Assembly: GCF_002019795.1 (NCBI RefSeq)
Contig: NZ_KV917381.1
Coordinates: 3,442,068-3,506,067 of the forward strand
DNA: 64,000 nt
DNA from: Bacillus alkalicellulosilyticus
GTDB taxonomy: Bacteria > Bacillota > Bacilli > Bacillales > Bacillaceae_F
Direction: 5' to 3'
The notes below the pieces were generated by a model. That model was not told the origin of the DNA, searched no databases, and saw nothing but the letters and a program-made list of their open reading frames with translations. Positions 27,555 through 35,064 of this stretch are shown here, in pieces (within the stretch, counting starts at the first letter, position 1; each line of letters starts with the position of its first letter). The position numbers were made by a program, and so were the translations under genes.

Positions 27555-29150
27555 ATGAAAAAATATATAGATGAAGTTCAATCTCGACGTACGTTTGCGA
27601 TTATATCACATCCAGATGCCGGTAAAACAACTTTAACTGAAAAGTTACTTTACTACGGTGGTGCCATTCGTGAAGCGGGTACAGTTAAAGGACGTAAAAA
27701 TTCGAAGCATGCCTTAAGTGACTGGATGGAAATTGAAAAGCAACGTGGAATCTCTGTTACCAGCTCTGCTTTAGAGTTTGAATATGATGGTTACAAAGTC
27801 AACATTTTAGATACACCAGGCCACCAAGATTTTAGTGAAGATACGTATCGTACGTTAACAGCCGCTGACTCAGCTACAATGCTAATTGATGCTGCTAAAG
27901 GGGTTGAAGCGCAAACCAAAAAGCTATTCAAAGTATGTCGTATGAGAGGCATTCCTATTTTTACATTTATTAATAAGTTAGACCGGCAAGGACGAGACCC
28001 ATTTGAACTCATGGAAGAATTAGAAGAGTTACTTGGAATCCGTTCGTATCCTATGAATTGGCCAATTGGGATGGGGCAATCGTTTGCTGGAATATACGAC
28101 CGACATCATAAAAAAATTGAATTGTTTAATCCAAAAGACCCAGGCGAGATTGAGATTAAAGATGTTTCAGGTCCTGACGATCCTATCATTGATGAAATTA
28201 TCGGAGACGCTGGGTTAGTTTCTCAGTTTCGTGAGGAAATCGAGCTTCTTGATGTTGCTGGTGATGCATACAGTGAAGAAAGCATTGAAAACGGGACATT
28301 ATCTCCAATCTTCTTTGGAAGTGCCATATCCAATTTCGGTGTTCAAACCTTTCTGGAAACATTTTTAGAGATGGCTCCATATCCTACGGAAAGACAGAGC
28401 AGCAAAGGTCCAATAAAACCGATAGAAACAGAAGCTTTTTCAGGATTTGTCTTTAAAATTCAAGCCAACATGAATCCTGCTCACCGCGATCGAATTGCCT
28501 TCTTACGTATTACATCTGGTACATTTAAGCGCGGGATGTCAGTTAACCATGTTAGGTTAGGAAAGCCTATGAAGATATCTCAACCAACTCAATTTCTTGC
28601 ACAAAACCGAAACATCGTAGAAGAGGCATATGCAGGAGATATCATAGGTCTCTTCGACCCAGGTACATTCCGAATTGGAGATACACTTGTCGAAGGCGAT
28701 GATTTTGAATTTGCTGAAATGCCCCATTTCTCACCAGAGCATTTTGCTGCCATAACGGTGAAAGAAGCATTAAAACATAAATCGTTTGAAAAAGGGGTAA
28801 AGCAGTTAACCGAAGAAGGGGCGATTCAATTATTTCAGACGTACAATAAAGTGATTGAACAACAAATCGTTGGAGTGGTTGGTGTCCTTCAGTTTGAAGT
28901 ATTAGAATATCGTCTGAAACATGAATATAAAGTAGATGTTGTACTTGACCGCATCCCATTTTCAATCGCTCGCTGGATTCACGGCAATGAAAAGGACATG
29001 GATAAATTCAAAAAGATGCAACGTAACCTTGTGACAGACCGTGACGGCAGAATTGTGGCACTGTTTGAAAATGACTACCAACTTCGTACTGCACAAGATA
29101 AATACCCTGATTTAGCTTTTTACGAGAACTCTTTTACGAAACCAATTTAA
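27555..29150 (+). CDS. prfC: Peptide chain release factor 3
   Basis: A 531-residue GTPase that recycles release factors 1 and 2 from the ribosome. G1 is SHPDAGKTT (about 18-26), the switch region has EKQRGISVTSS, G3 is DTPGHQDF (about 86) and G4 is NKLD (about 140). Length and domain order match RF3. The AAAAGGAG site is well spaced. RF3 is patchy among Bacillaceae and absent from B. subtilis 168 as far as I recall, so its place between med and the epimerase gene is a difference from that genome. Confidence 0.95.
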   Translation: MKKYIDEVQSRRTFAIISHPDAGKTTLTEKLLYYGGAIREAGTVKGRKNSKHALSDWMEIEKQRGISVTSSALEFEYDGYKVNILDTPGHQDFSEDTYRTLTAADSATMLIDAAKGVEAQTKKLFKVCRMRGIPIFTFINKLDRQGRDPFELMEELEELLGIRSYPMNWPIGMGQSFAGIYDRHHKKIELFNPKDPGEIEIKDVSGPDDPIIDEIIGDAGLVSQFREEIELLDVAGDAYSEESIENGTLSPIFFGSAISNFGVQTFLETFLEMAPYPTERQSSKGPIKPIETEAFSGFVFKIQANMNPAHRDRIAFLRITSGTFKRGMSVNHVRLGKPMKISQPTQFLAQNRNIVEEAYAGDIIGLFDPGTFRIGDTLVEGDDFEFAEMPHFSPEHFAAITVKEALKHKSFEKGVKQLTEEGAIQLFQTYNKVIEQQIVGVVGVLQFEVLEYRLKHEYKVDVVLDRIPFSIARWIHGNEKDMDKFKKMQRNLVTDRDGRIVALFENDYQLRTAQDKYPDLAFYENSFTKPI

Positions 29151-29166
29151 GAATACATCATAAATA

Positions 29167-29207
29167 GAGGGCACTGGCAAAAGTTCATAGCTTTTACAAG
29201 TGCCCTC
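29167..29207. terminator. Terminator after prfC
   Basis: GAGGGCACT and AGTGCCCTC form the outer stem, with an inner GCAAAAG/CTTTTAC pairing. It also lies directly downstream of the small leftward 53-residue gene. Confidence 0.7.
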
Positions 29208-29214
29208 TCTACAT

Positions 29215-29376
29215 TTATCTTTTGTACTTCAAATACAATACCTCTGCAACAATTCCAGCTACAATAGCAACTAGAACTGTAACTCCTTGTTGAAAAGCAA
29301 AAAATGCATCGATAATGACATACACTACTAACGTAACTAGAGCAAATAATATTGTACTAATAAGCATCTTATTCAT
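29215..29376 (-). CDS. 53-residue double-helix membrane peptide
   Basis: MNKMLISTILFALVTLVVYV begins a 53-residue protein with two hydrophobic segments (about 3-22 and 30-47) and a basic C-terminus (LKYKR). A GGAGGT site lies eight bases before the ATG. A terminator follows the stop. The family is unknown to me. The clean ribosome site and terminator make it a credible gene despite its size. Confidence 0.7.
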   Translation of the reverse strand: MNKMLISTILFALVTLVVYVIIDAFFAFQQGVTVLVAIVAGIVAEVLYLKYKR

Positions 29377-29428
29377 ATCGACTACCTCCATCCTTCTTCA
29401 TTGTAGAAGAATGTGTCATATTAAACAA

Positions 29429-30337
29429 TTAAAGATACAAATCGATATGACGTTTTATAGTCTCTTCTTGATGATAAATCCCTTTTTCTATCGTTGTACT
29501 GGGTGTGAATTGCAAGACTTCCCTCGCCTTTTCATTTGAGATCATAACATGTAACCTCTTATCATGTGGTGGCTCCATTTCGTCTCCCTTGATATGTGCA
29601 ACACCTTCATACCATTGATGATTTGTTCCACTCGAGATGTTAATAATACCTGCTTTTTCAGATGACTCTCCAGCCTTAACCAATGCATCTACCACATCAT
29701 CTACATACAACAAGTCGATGGTACTTCGATCAGGTTTACTTTCAATTGTTTCTGATGTTATTTTTTGAACTAGCATTTGATGATAACACATATCTTGTCG
29801 TTGCCAAGGACCATAAATGGTAGGAATACGTAAACAGATTACGTCTCTATTTACCGCTTCATCTTTAATAGCCAACTCAGAGGCTAGTTTTGTAATCCCA
29901 TATGCAGTAATTGGATTAGTAGGTGTTCTTTCAGTGATAGTACCCGTTCTTACACCATATACTTCCACTGAGGATGTAAAAATAAATTTGGTTCGTTCTG
30001 GGCAATGTTTTGCTAGCAATCTCGAATCTTCCACATTATTTTGAATCATGTCTCGTATACGAGACCAAGAATCTTCTACATTTAAATCAGCTGCCAGGTG
30101 ATAAATAACATCACACTCTTCTAAAAACTGAAAATCTTCTATTTCAGAGATTTTCTTTTCCATCAAAATAAATGATGCGTTTCTCCCAAAAAAATCAAGC
30201 TTATGTTCCGCTATTTTCTTATTTTCTGGTTGAAGCAATCCATCAATTCCAATGACTTCAATTCCATTATTAAGCAACCTTTCACATAAATGAAAACCTA
30301 TAAATCCAAGAGCGCCGGTTACTAAAGCTCTTTTCAT
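29429..30337 (-). CDS. NAD-dependent epimerase/dehydratase (extended SDR)
   Basis: A 302-residue extended short-chain dehydrogenase/reductase. The NAD-binding motif is GALGFIGFH (about 8-16) and the catalytic YxxxK is YGITK (about 142-146) with the upstream S-S-V-E-V serine. These enzymes act on nucleotide sugars; the exact substrate is not evident. It follows the hydrolase-like gene in the same direction, 48 bases apart, and the order towards med recalls B. subtilis yjaU-yjaV-med from memory. Confidence 0.82.
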   Translation of the reverse strand: MKRALVTGALGFIGFHLCERLLNNGIEVIGIDGLLQPENKKIAEHKLDFFGRNASFILMEKKISEIEDFQFLEECDVIYHLAADLNVEDSWSRIRDMIQNNVEDSRLLAKHCPERTKFIFTSSVEVYGVRTGTITERTPTNPITAYGITKLASELAIKDEAVNRDVICLRIPTIYGPWQRQDMCYHQMLVQKITSETIESKPDRSTIDLLYVDDVVDALVKAGESSEKAGIINISSGTNHQWYEGVAHIKGDEMEPPHDKRLHVMISNEKAREVLQFTPSTTIEKGIYHQEETIKRHIDLYL

Positions 30338-30385
30338 TTTTATCCTCCTACTAATAAAACCTCTCTGCTACTCATCCAGAGAGGT

Positions 30386-31129
30386 TTATAATTTTTTTTC
30401 ATATTTCTTAAAATGATTATTTAATCGATTCGTAAAGTAGGTGAACGACTTTCCTGGCAAAAATAAACTCATTTCTATGGGATATCCTAATTGTTTTCGA
30501 TAACGTTCAAATCTCCGACTATGCTCCTCAAAGCTATAAACTCGCTCACGTGTGTCATGAAATATCTTAATCGGTATCGTGTCACCAACATTCCACAAAT
30601 GATTGGGCTTGAGTACTTTATCCTCGACTTCTTTTTTATCAACACCATATGCTTCAGCTAACTCATATAGAAGCCTTTTATAAAATAATTTATTTTTCCG
30701 TTCTTTCTTAAAATAACGGTAGAGATGTAGGCATGGATTAATCAATGCAACAGACCGGATGTTAGCTTCCATTAACTTCATTAATTTCAGGACGGCCAAT
30801 GCCCCCATACCTTCTCCAATAATATGAATTTTTTTATTAAGGATTTCTTGCTTCATCACCATATGGTACAGCTGTATTGCTAGATGACAGGCCTGGTCAC
30901 TTCCCCAATGGTTTCCGAATAAATGTGATGAAAAGACCGTGTATCCTTTATCGGTTAATTGTTTTATTAGCATTTGACGGTCTGGATGTTGGAGCCACGA
31001 GCTACTGTTTTCGTTCACATAATGATTGACATCTCCTACTATCAAAATCCCAAACCCATTCGGCTGTTGAGGAAGATGAACGACGTTCCATTGGTCTCCG
31101 ATTTTAAAAAAACGCTCGTTCACACTCAT
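30386..31129 (-). CDS. Alpha/beta-hydrolase-like protein with altered nucleophile elbow
   Basis: A 247-residue protein with the alpha/beta-hydrolase pattern: N-terminal strands (FGILIVGDVNHY), a strand-elbow-helix (IHIIGEGMGALAVLKL, about 97-112) and a late FHDTRERV strand. At the elbow the usual G-x-S-x-G reads GEGMG, so the nucleophile serine is missing. It may be a non-catalytic member or use another residue. It has a GAGGAG site and precedes the epimerase gene. A role in the same surface-sugar pathway is speculation. Confidence 0.65.
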   Translation of the reverse strand: MSVNERFFKIGDQWNVVHLPQQPNGFGILIVGDVNHYVNENSSSWLQHPDRQMLIKQLTDKGYTVFSSHLFGNHWGSDQACHLAIQLYHMVMKQEILNKKIHIIGEGMGALAVLKLMKLMEANIRSVALINPCLHLYRYFKKERKNKLFYKRLLYELAEAYGVDKKEVEDKVLKPNHLWNVGDTIPIKIFHDTRERVYSFEEHSRRFERYRKQLGYPIEMSLFLPGKSFTYFTNRLNNHFKKYEKKL

Positions 31130-31229
31130 CTAATTCTCCTCACATTCTCGCATAAATTCGTTATAAAGCTCCTTTATACCATATGCAAGGCTGTTCAAAA
31201 ATGTAATGGGTATTGATTAATTTAGGTTT

Positions 31230-31373
31230 CTACTCTGATGGTGTTAATCCTTCTATTTGTTTGAACCTTTCCTGTTCCTCCATTAGTTGGTGAAGGCGTT
31301 CTCTTCCTAATTCTGTTAAATTACTAAGAGGCTGGAGTCTAAGTGCTGTTAGTTCAGTTTGATTATCGTACAT
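31230..31373 (-). CDS. 47-residue small protein
   Basis: MYDNQTELTALRLQPLSNLT begins a 47-residue charged, helical protein that contains GRERLHQLMEEQERFKQIEG and ends LTPSE. A TAGGAGG site lies six bases upstream of ATG 31373. I do not recognise the family, though small acidic-helical proteins are often found at this spot in Bacillus. It may share a transcript with the hydrolase-like gene about 100 bases downstream. Confidence 0.65.
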   Translation of the reverse strand: MYDNQTELTALRLQPLSNLTELGRERLHQLMEEQERFKQIEGLTPSE

Positions 31374-31529
31374 AATAACCTCCTACTATCATATGTTTCT
31401 TATTATTTTATGTATTTCGACTTTAGTTCATAACCAAAAAGTAGCTGATTCTAGCGGGACGACCATGTCAATGCGCGTCGATGTTCATTTCTTCTACCAT
31501 GCAGTTTTCTTTCTGCCATTCAGCTTACT

Positions 31530-31645
31530 CTGCTCGGACTCTTTTCCTCTTGCGCGTATTTCTTTTGGCCTTCCAACCGCTCTGCTCGGACACTTCTCCT
31601 CTTGCGCGTGTTCGTTTTGGTCTTGCAGCAGCTCTGCCCGGAATA
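31530..31645 (+). repeat. Tandem array, three units of 52 bp
   Basis: The anchor CGGA occurs at 31535, 31587 and 31639, again a 52-bp step. Units run GCTCGGACTCTTTTCCTCTTGC, broken here by substitutions, then a GCGTGTT/GCGTATT block and a TTTTGGTCTTC part. Sequence differs from the 1046-1370 array except for CTCTGC-CGGAC and the pyrimidine bias. The remainder of 31374-31752 shows nothing else. Confidence 0.75.
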
Positions 31646-31752
31646 TCTATGGATGTAGCACTACGTTTAAGTAATTCCATAACTTTACCTAAATATGTAC
31701 TAAATATATAATTAATGTAAAAGCAGAAAACTTTGGGAAAAAGAGGAACATT

Positions 31753-32115
31753 ATGATTAATAAAAAATGCATTTCATTGTCTGCTTTACTAATTGTTCTA
31801 GTATCAATTCTATTAATTACTGGTTGCTTTGAACCTGACGCTTACCTTAAAGAAGTAATCTTAAACAACCATGTGCCTGCCAATATCCACTTTGATGAAA
31901 ATGTATATATCCTAACAGATGAGGAAGTATTAGAAAATCAACTTGGAAATAAAGTAGGAAGAATTAAAGTTGTTAACGTAATTTCGTATACAGAGGGTGA
32001 TGACCCCTATCTACATGTAAGTTTTGGAAAGGTATATAATTTAATAGATATAGAAGATGCTATTGGAATTGAAGTTAACGAGAAAGTACTTAAAGCGATA
32101 AGGAAAGATGGATAA
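31753..32115 (+). CDS. Small lipoprotein, unknown
   Basis: A 120-residue secreted lipoprotein. The signal peptide (about 1-24) ends in LITGC. The mature part is small, acidic and probably a single alpha/beta domain (YILTDEEVLENQLGNKVGRI, then IDIEDAIGIEVNEKV). I do not recognise the family. It is flanked by tandem arrays on both sides, and a second array begins directly after its stop codon. Confidence 0.65.
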   Translation: MINKKCISLSALLIVLVSILLITGCFEPDAYLKEVILNNHVPANIHFDENVYILTDEEVLENQLGNKVGRIKVVNVISYTEGDDPYLHVSFGKVYNLIDIEDAIGIEVNEKVLKAIRKDG

Positions 32116-32139
32116 ACGACTTTTTCCCTTGCTCTCGCT

Positions 32140-32384
32140 CACCTTTCGTCGTTCATTCCCTCGATGAACGACCTTTTTAAGTACTCTTGCCCTCCTTTCG
32201 TCGTTCATCCCCTCCATGAACGACCTTTTCCCATGCTCTTGCTCTTCTTCCGGCGTTCATAACCTCGATGAACGTCCTTTTTAAGTACTCTTGCCCTCCT
32301 TCCGTCCTTCATCCCTACAATGAACGACCTTTCCTCCTTCTCCCGCTCATCTTAAGTCGTTCATAACCTCGATGAACGACCTAC
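32140..32384 (+). repeat. Tandem array, five hairpin units of 52 bp
   Basis: The arm GTCGTTCAT (or close variants) starts at 32148, 32200, 32252, 32304 and 32356, a constant 52-bp step. Each is followed after six or seven bases by ATGAACGAC, so every unit carries a 9-bp inverted repeat, then a spacer of CTTTTTAAGTACTCTTGCCC type. The sequence is unrelated to the CGGAC arrays but the period is the same. Compensated or paired changes occur (for example ggcgttcat with atgaacgtc). The rest of 32116-32514 has no gene. Confidence 0.9.
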
Positions 32385-32514
32385 TCGCTCAATCTTCTTA
32401 TAACGTAAAGCAATTACATAAAGCCTGCTACGAGAGAATACTCATAGCAGGCGGGTAACGATTGAAGCAATGCTCCTTGGGCATATTCTTTTCGTATGAA
32501 TTATCCCTTAGGTG

Positions 32515-32700
32515 TTATTGTCGTCTTTTTGATCGGGGTGTCCACTTTCGATTATGATTGCTCGTTTCGGGGAAGGTGTCCCCCGCTTCTAATTTAACTG
32601 ACTTTGGATTTTGAACCATGTCACCTGTTTCTCCAATTTCAACATAAATTCCATTGTTAGGCGCTTTCTGACCTGGTTCGAATTGATGACTTTGTCCCAT
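32515..32700 (-). CDS. yjzC: YjzC-like small protein
   Basis: A 61-residue protein with the typical N-terminus MGQSHQFEPGQKAPNNGIYV and the C-terminal FPETSNHNRKWT of the Bacillus YjzC family. Function is unknown. The AAAGGAGG site is good. In B. subtilis the gene also lies on the argF side of the med-comZ-fabH region, so its place here supports shared gene order. Confidence 0.82.
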   Translation of the reverse strand: MGQSHQFEPGQKAPNNGIYVEIGETGDMVQNPKSVKLEAGDTFPETSNHNRKWTPRSKRRQ

Positions 32701-32750
32701 CTTATTCCCTCCTTTTTCTTTCGTTTATACTATTTCCAAAACGAGAAGAA

Positions 32751-33479
32751 TCATGAGAATACGATGATAACAAGAACAAGAAAAATAATGCTGTTTACGA
32801 TTTCAATAATTCCTAAAACCATTGGCTTAAAAACTTTTGAAGGCAGCATAACCCAGTTTTTTAGTGCACTTGCGCTAAATATGAGTGCAATCGGAAATAG
32901 TCCAGCAAAAAACGGGATTACTACAAGCGCTAAGTGGTACCCTCGTGCTATATATAAAAATGTTTGGTTTCCCCGTTCCCGAATAAATGTTTTTATATGG
33001 AATACACTTGCGATAAAAAAGAAAAAATTAAGCAACGCTAACGTAAACGAGTGTACTGTAATCAGTTCACTTCCAGTACCTAGATAAAACATTATCATCG
33101 CTAGGACTGATAAAGCACCTATTCCAATTGCATCATTTATAAATAATCTTTCTTTCTTTTGTTTAGCAAAATATATGTTGAGCAAAAATAAAGGAACCAT
33201 AATTGCTAAAAGCCAGCTGATTCGTGGGAAATATAATAATACAGGGCCAATAAATATAATTCCCACTCCACTATATATTGCTAATGCCGGTATGATACTT
33301 TGACCAATTTTTGGTCTTCTGATGTATGCAAAAATGGGCCCAGACCCACAATAAAAACTTAACACAGCTATGATGAATAACAGATGAAATAAATTGGGGA
33401 TGCTGGCGAAAGTTCCTAACAACAATGGAATCATAACCATCGCCCAAGCGCCATGCTCTTTTGGAATATACCAGTTCAT
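32751..33479 (-). CDS. ywiC: YwiC-like membrane protein
   Basis: A 242-residue protein with about eight membrane helices. MNWYIPKEHGAWAMVMIPLL at the N-terminus is the hallmark of the YwiC family. In B. subtilis ywiC lies beside narK, fnr and narGHJI; here it is in the same anaerobic cluster. ATG 33479 follows GGAAGG by nine bases; the longer frame is rejected because it crosses the promoter. A TACAAT -10 (33515-33520, minus strand) lies 41-42 bases from the centre of an Fnr box. Biochemical role unknown. Confidence 0.88.
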   Translation of the reverse strand: MNWYIPKEHGAWAMVMIPLLLGTFASIPNLFHLLFIIAVLSFYCGSGPIFAYIRRPKIGQSIIPALAIYSGVGIIFIGPVLLYFPRISWLLAIMVPLFLLNIYFAKQKKERLFINDAIGIGALSVLAMIMFYLGTGSELITVHSFTLALLNFFFFIASVFHIKTFIRERGNQTFLYIARGYHLALVVIPFFAGLFPIALIFSASALKNWVMLPSKVFKPMVLGIIEIVNSIIFLVLVIIVFS

Positions 33480-33514
33480 GTTGTTCACCCTTCCTTTTCC
33501 CTGTATATACTCCC

Positions 33515-33520
33515 ATTGTA
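33515..33520 (-). promoter_or_regulatory. -10 of ywiC
   Basis: TACAAT on the minus strand. It implies a start near 33508, which puts the Fnr box at 33542-33557 at -41.5, the class II activation position. Confidence 0.65.
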
Positions 33521-33541
33521 AAACGGGTATTTGTTGATGTA

Positions 33542-33557
33542 TGTGATTGAAATCACT
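33542..33557 (-). promoter_or_regulatory. Fnr box, ywiC side
   Basis: TGTGATTGAAATCACT fits TGTGA-N6-TCACW. It is centred at -41.5 for the ywiC promoter. Confidence 0.82.
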
Positions 33558-33570
33558 GTGATATTTCACA
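33557..33570 (+). promoter_or_regulatory. Second, overlapping Fnr-like palindrome
   Basis: TGTGATATTTCACA has perfect halves but a 4-base rather than 6-base spacer. It shares one base with the first box. A TACAAT -10 at 33594-33599 on the plus strand puts it near -42 for the 169-residue gene. Confidence 0.5.
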
Positions 33571-33593
33571 CATCTTAAGACACAAGTATCTGC

Positions 33594-33599
33594 TACAAT
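33594..33599 (+). promoter_or_regulatory. -10 of the 169-residue gene
   Basis: TACAAT, with a start expected near 33606 and a leader of about 63 bases ending in AAGAAAGGAG before ATG 33669. Confidence 0.55.
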
Positions 33600-33668
33600 C
33601 ATTCTTATACAACTGCCACTGTCACAACTAATCTTTTATAAACAAACAAGAAGAAAGGAGTCGATACG

Positions 33669-34178
33669 ATGTTATTTGTAACCCTTCACTATACCGATGA
33701 CAAGAAAATGAAAGAAGCCATTCAAACGGTTGTCAAACCAGACGTGACTCCTATTTCTGTTGAGCATAATGCTGAAAATCATAAAGTAAAAATTAGCTTT
33801 CAAATCCCACAAGAGTTATTGGATTTAGATGAAGTTCATTCTTACATTTCAGAACTTATAAACAAAGCAGATGTAAATGAGGTTGATGAAACAAATGCTC
33901 ATCTAGGATATCTAAAAAGTGGAGAGCCTGCATCAATCATTTCGCGTTTTTCTCAATGGAAATCATTTTTATTAGATGCAAAGCACCGTTCAATGGAAGG
34001 ACAGAAAGTTGAGATTTTTGAGGGAAACAAGGTGTTAGCCTCAGGTATATTGGTACAATATGAGGTTGCTGACAATGACCAATTTCAGGTCACTAAAGCT
34101 ACCTTACTTACTACGTTTGGTGAGCGAACATTCTCCTCTAATTCGATGGTAATTAGAGCTACAGGCGAGTTCTTTTGA
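33669..34178 (+). CDS. Unknown protein, likely Fnr-controlled
   Basis: A 169-residue soluble protein with alternating strands and helices and two parts: residues 1-85 with VTLHYTDDKKMKEAI and KISFQIPQELLDL, and residues 95-169 with a beta-rich GQKVEIFEGNKVLASGILVQYEV segment. No cysteine or cofactor motif is visible and I do not recognise the family. It is divergent from ywiC across a double Fnr-like site and convergent with fnr, so a role in anaerobic or nitrate metabolism is an inference from place only. Confidence 0.65.
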   Translation: MLFVTLHYTDDKKMKEAIQTVVKPDVTPISVEHNAENHKVKISFQIPQELLDLDEVHSYISELINKADVNEVDETNAHLGYLKSGEPASIISRFSQWKSFLLDAKHRSMEGQKVEIFEGNKVLASGILVQYEVADNDQFQVTKATLLTTFGERTFSSNSMVIRATGEFF

Positions 34179-34190
34179 AAAATTCCATAA

Positions 34191-34219
34191 AAAAAAGCGC
34201 CTTGGCATAGCGCTTTTTT
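34191..34219. terminator. Bidirectional terminator
   Basis: AAAAAAGCGC (34191-34200) pairs with GCGCTTTTTT (34210-34219). It serves the rightward unknown gene and the leftward fnr gene. Confidence 0.85.
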
Positions 34220-34928
34220 AAATAGTGCATATTTCAATTGGACAATCTCCGCAATGGAGATAATCTTTGAAGAACTGTATATTTTTCACGACGATAAAGC
34301 CATTATCCATTGTCACTACATCTTTTTTCTTAATTTCGCTAAGCATTCGGTTGACACTTTCACGTGATGTCCCAATGTAATTTGCTAAATCTTGATTGGT
34401 TAAATTCACATGAATCATAATGCCGTCTTTGTGTTCGACTCCGTACGAATTACAAAAACGTAATAGCGTGGAATAAAGAGCACCTGATTTTCCACATAAT
34501 AACAAGTCTTTAAACTTTGCTTGAGTTGATTGTGTATGCCTTGCAAACCATTTCATAAAAGCAACAGCTATTTCACCATTCACATAAAATAAGGCTTCCA
34601 ACTCTTCTCTGTCGAACTGTACAAGCTCAGCATCTTCCACTACACGAGCTGTAACACTAATACTCATTTCATTAAAAAGACCAACTTCTCCAACAAGCTC
34701 ATCTTTTTGCTTTAAGTGAACTGAGATTTCTTTCCCATCCACGGTCATTTTACTTAGGTTAACTTTACCTGAACGAACAAGGTAAACATAATTGGGTTTA
34801 TCACCTTCGGAAAAAAGTAGCGTCCCTTCTTTGACCGACATTGGTGTACCAATCTCGAGTAGTACTTCTTGATTCGCTGGCGAAATTTCAGTGAAGAAGC
34901 GTTTTATTTTTAATGCTGTCTTTTCCAA
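34218..34928 (-). CDS. fnr: Fnr, oxygen-sensing Crp-family activator
   Basis: A 236-residue regulator with an N-terminal cyclic-nucleotide-type beta barrel (about 25-120), a dimer helix and a C-terminal winged helix with DLANYIGTSRESVNRMLSEIKK (about 175-196). The C-terminal tail CGDCPIEIC has three cysteines at 226, 229 and 234, the spacing of the B. subtilis Fnr 4Fe-4S ligands. The start is likely TTG 34928, seven bases after GGGGGG; the ATG 12 codons upstream has a weaker site. It should activate the nearby promoters when the cluster is intact under anoxia. Confidence 0.93.
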   Translation of the reverse strand: MEKTALKIKRFFTEISPANQEVLLEIGTPMSVKEGTLLFSEGDKPNYVYLVRSGKVNLSKMTVDGKEISVHLKQKDELVGEVGLFNEMSISVTARVVEDAELVQFDREELEALFYVNGEIAVAFMKWFARHTQSTQAKFKDLLLCGKSGALYSTLLRFCNSYGVEHKDGIMIHVNLTNQDLANYIGTSRESVNRMLSEIKKKDVVTMDNGFIVVKNIQFFKDYLHCGDCPIEICTI

Positions 34929-35017
34929 ATGTAATCCCCCCCATAACTTAAATTCTTCCTTCATATTATCACCAATAAAACTATATTGATAGTGGATATA
35001 TAAAGAAATACAGGCCC

Positions 35018-35057
35018 AAAAAGACGATTGTCACCAATTGGTAACAATCGTCTTTTT
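35018..35057 (-). terminator. Terminator of narK
   Basis: The arms AAAAAGACGATTGT and ACAATCGTCTTTTT, extended by ACC/GGT around AATT, form a long hairpin with a T run on the minus strand. It separates narK from fnr. Confidence 0.88.
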
Positions 35058-35064
35058 TACCACC

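Noticed and set aside
31481-31711. Open frames of 76-93 codons
   Set aside because: They lie in the three-unit 52-bp array, are Ser/Phe/Leu-rich translation of pyrimidine-rich repeats, and lack ribosome sites.
32140-32384. CRISPR array
   Set aside because: Units repeat over their whole length including the spacers, the inverted repeats are the conserved part, and no cas genes are near.
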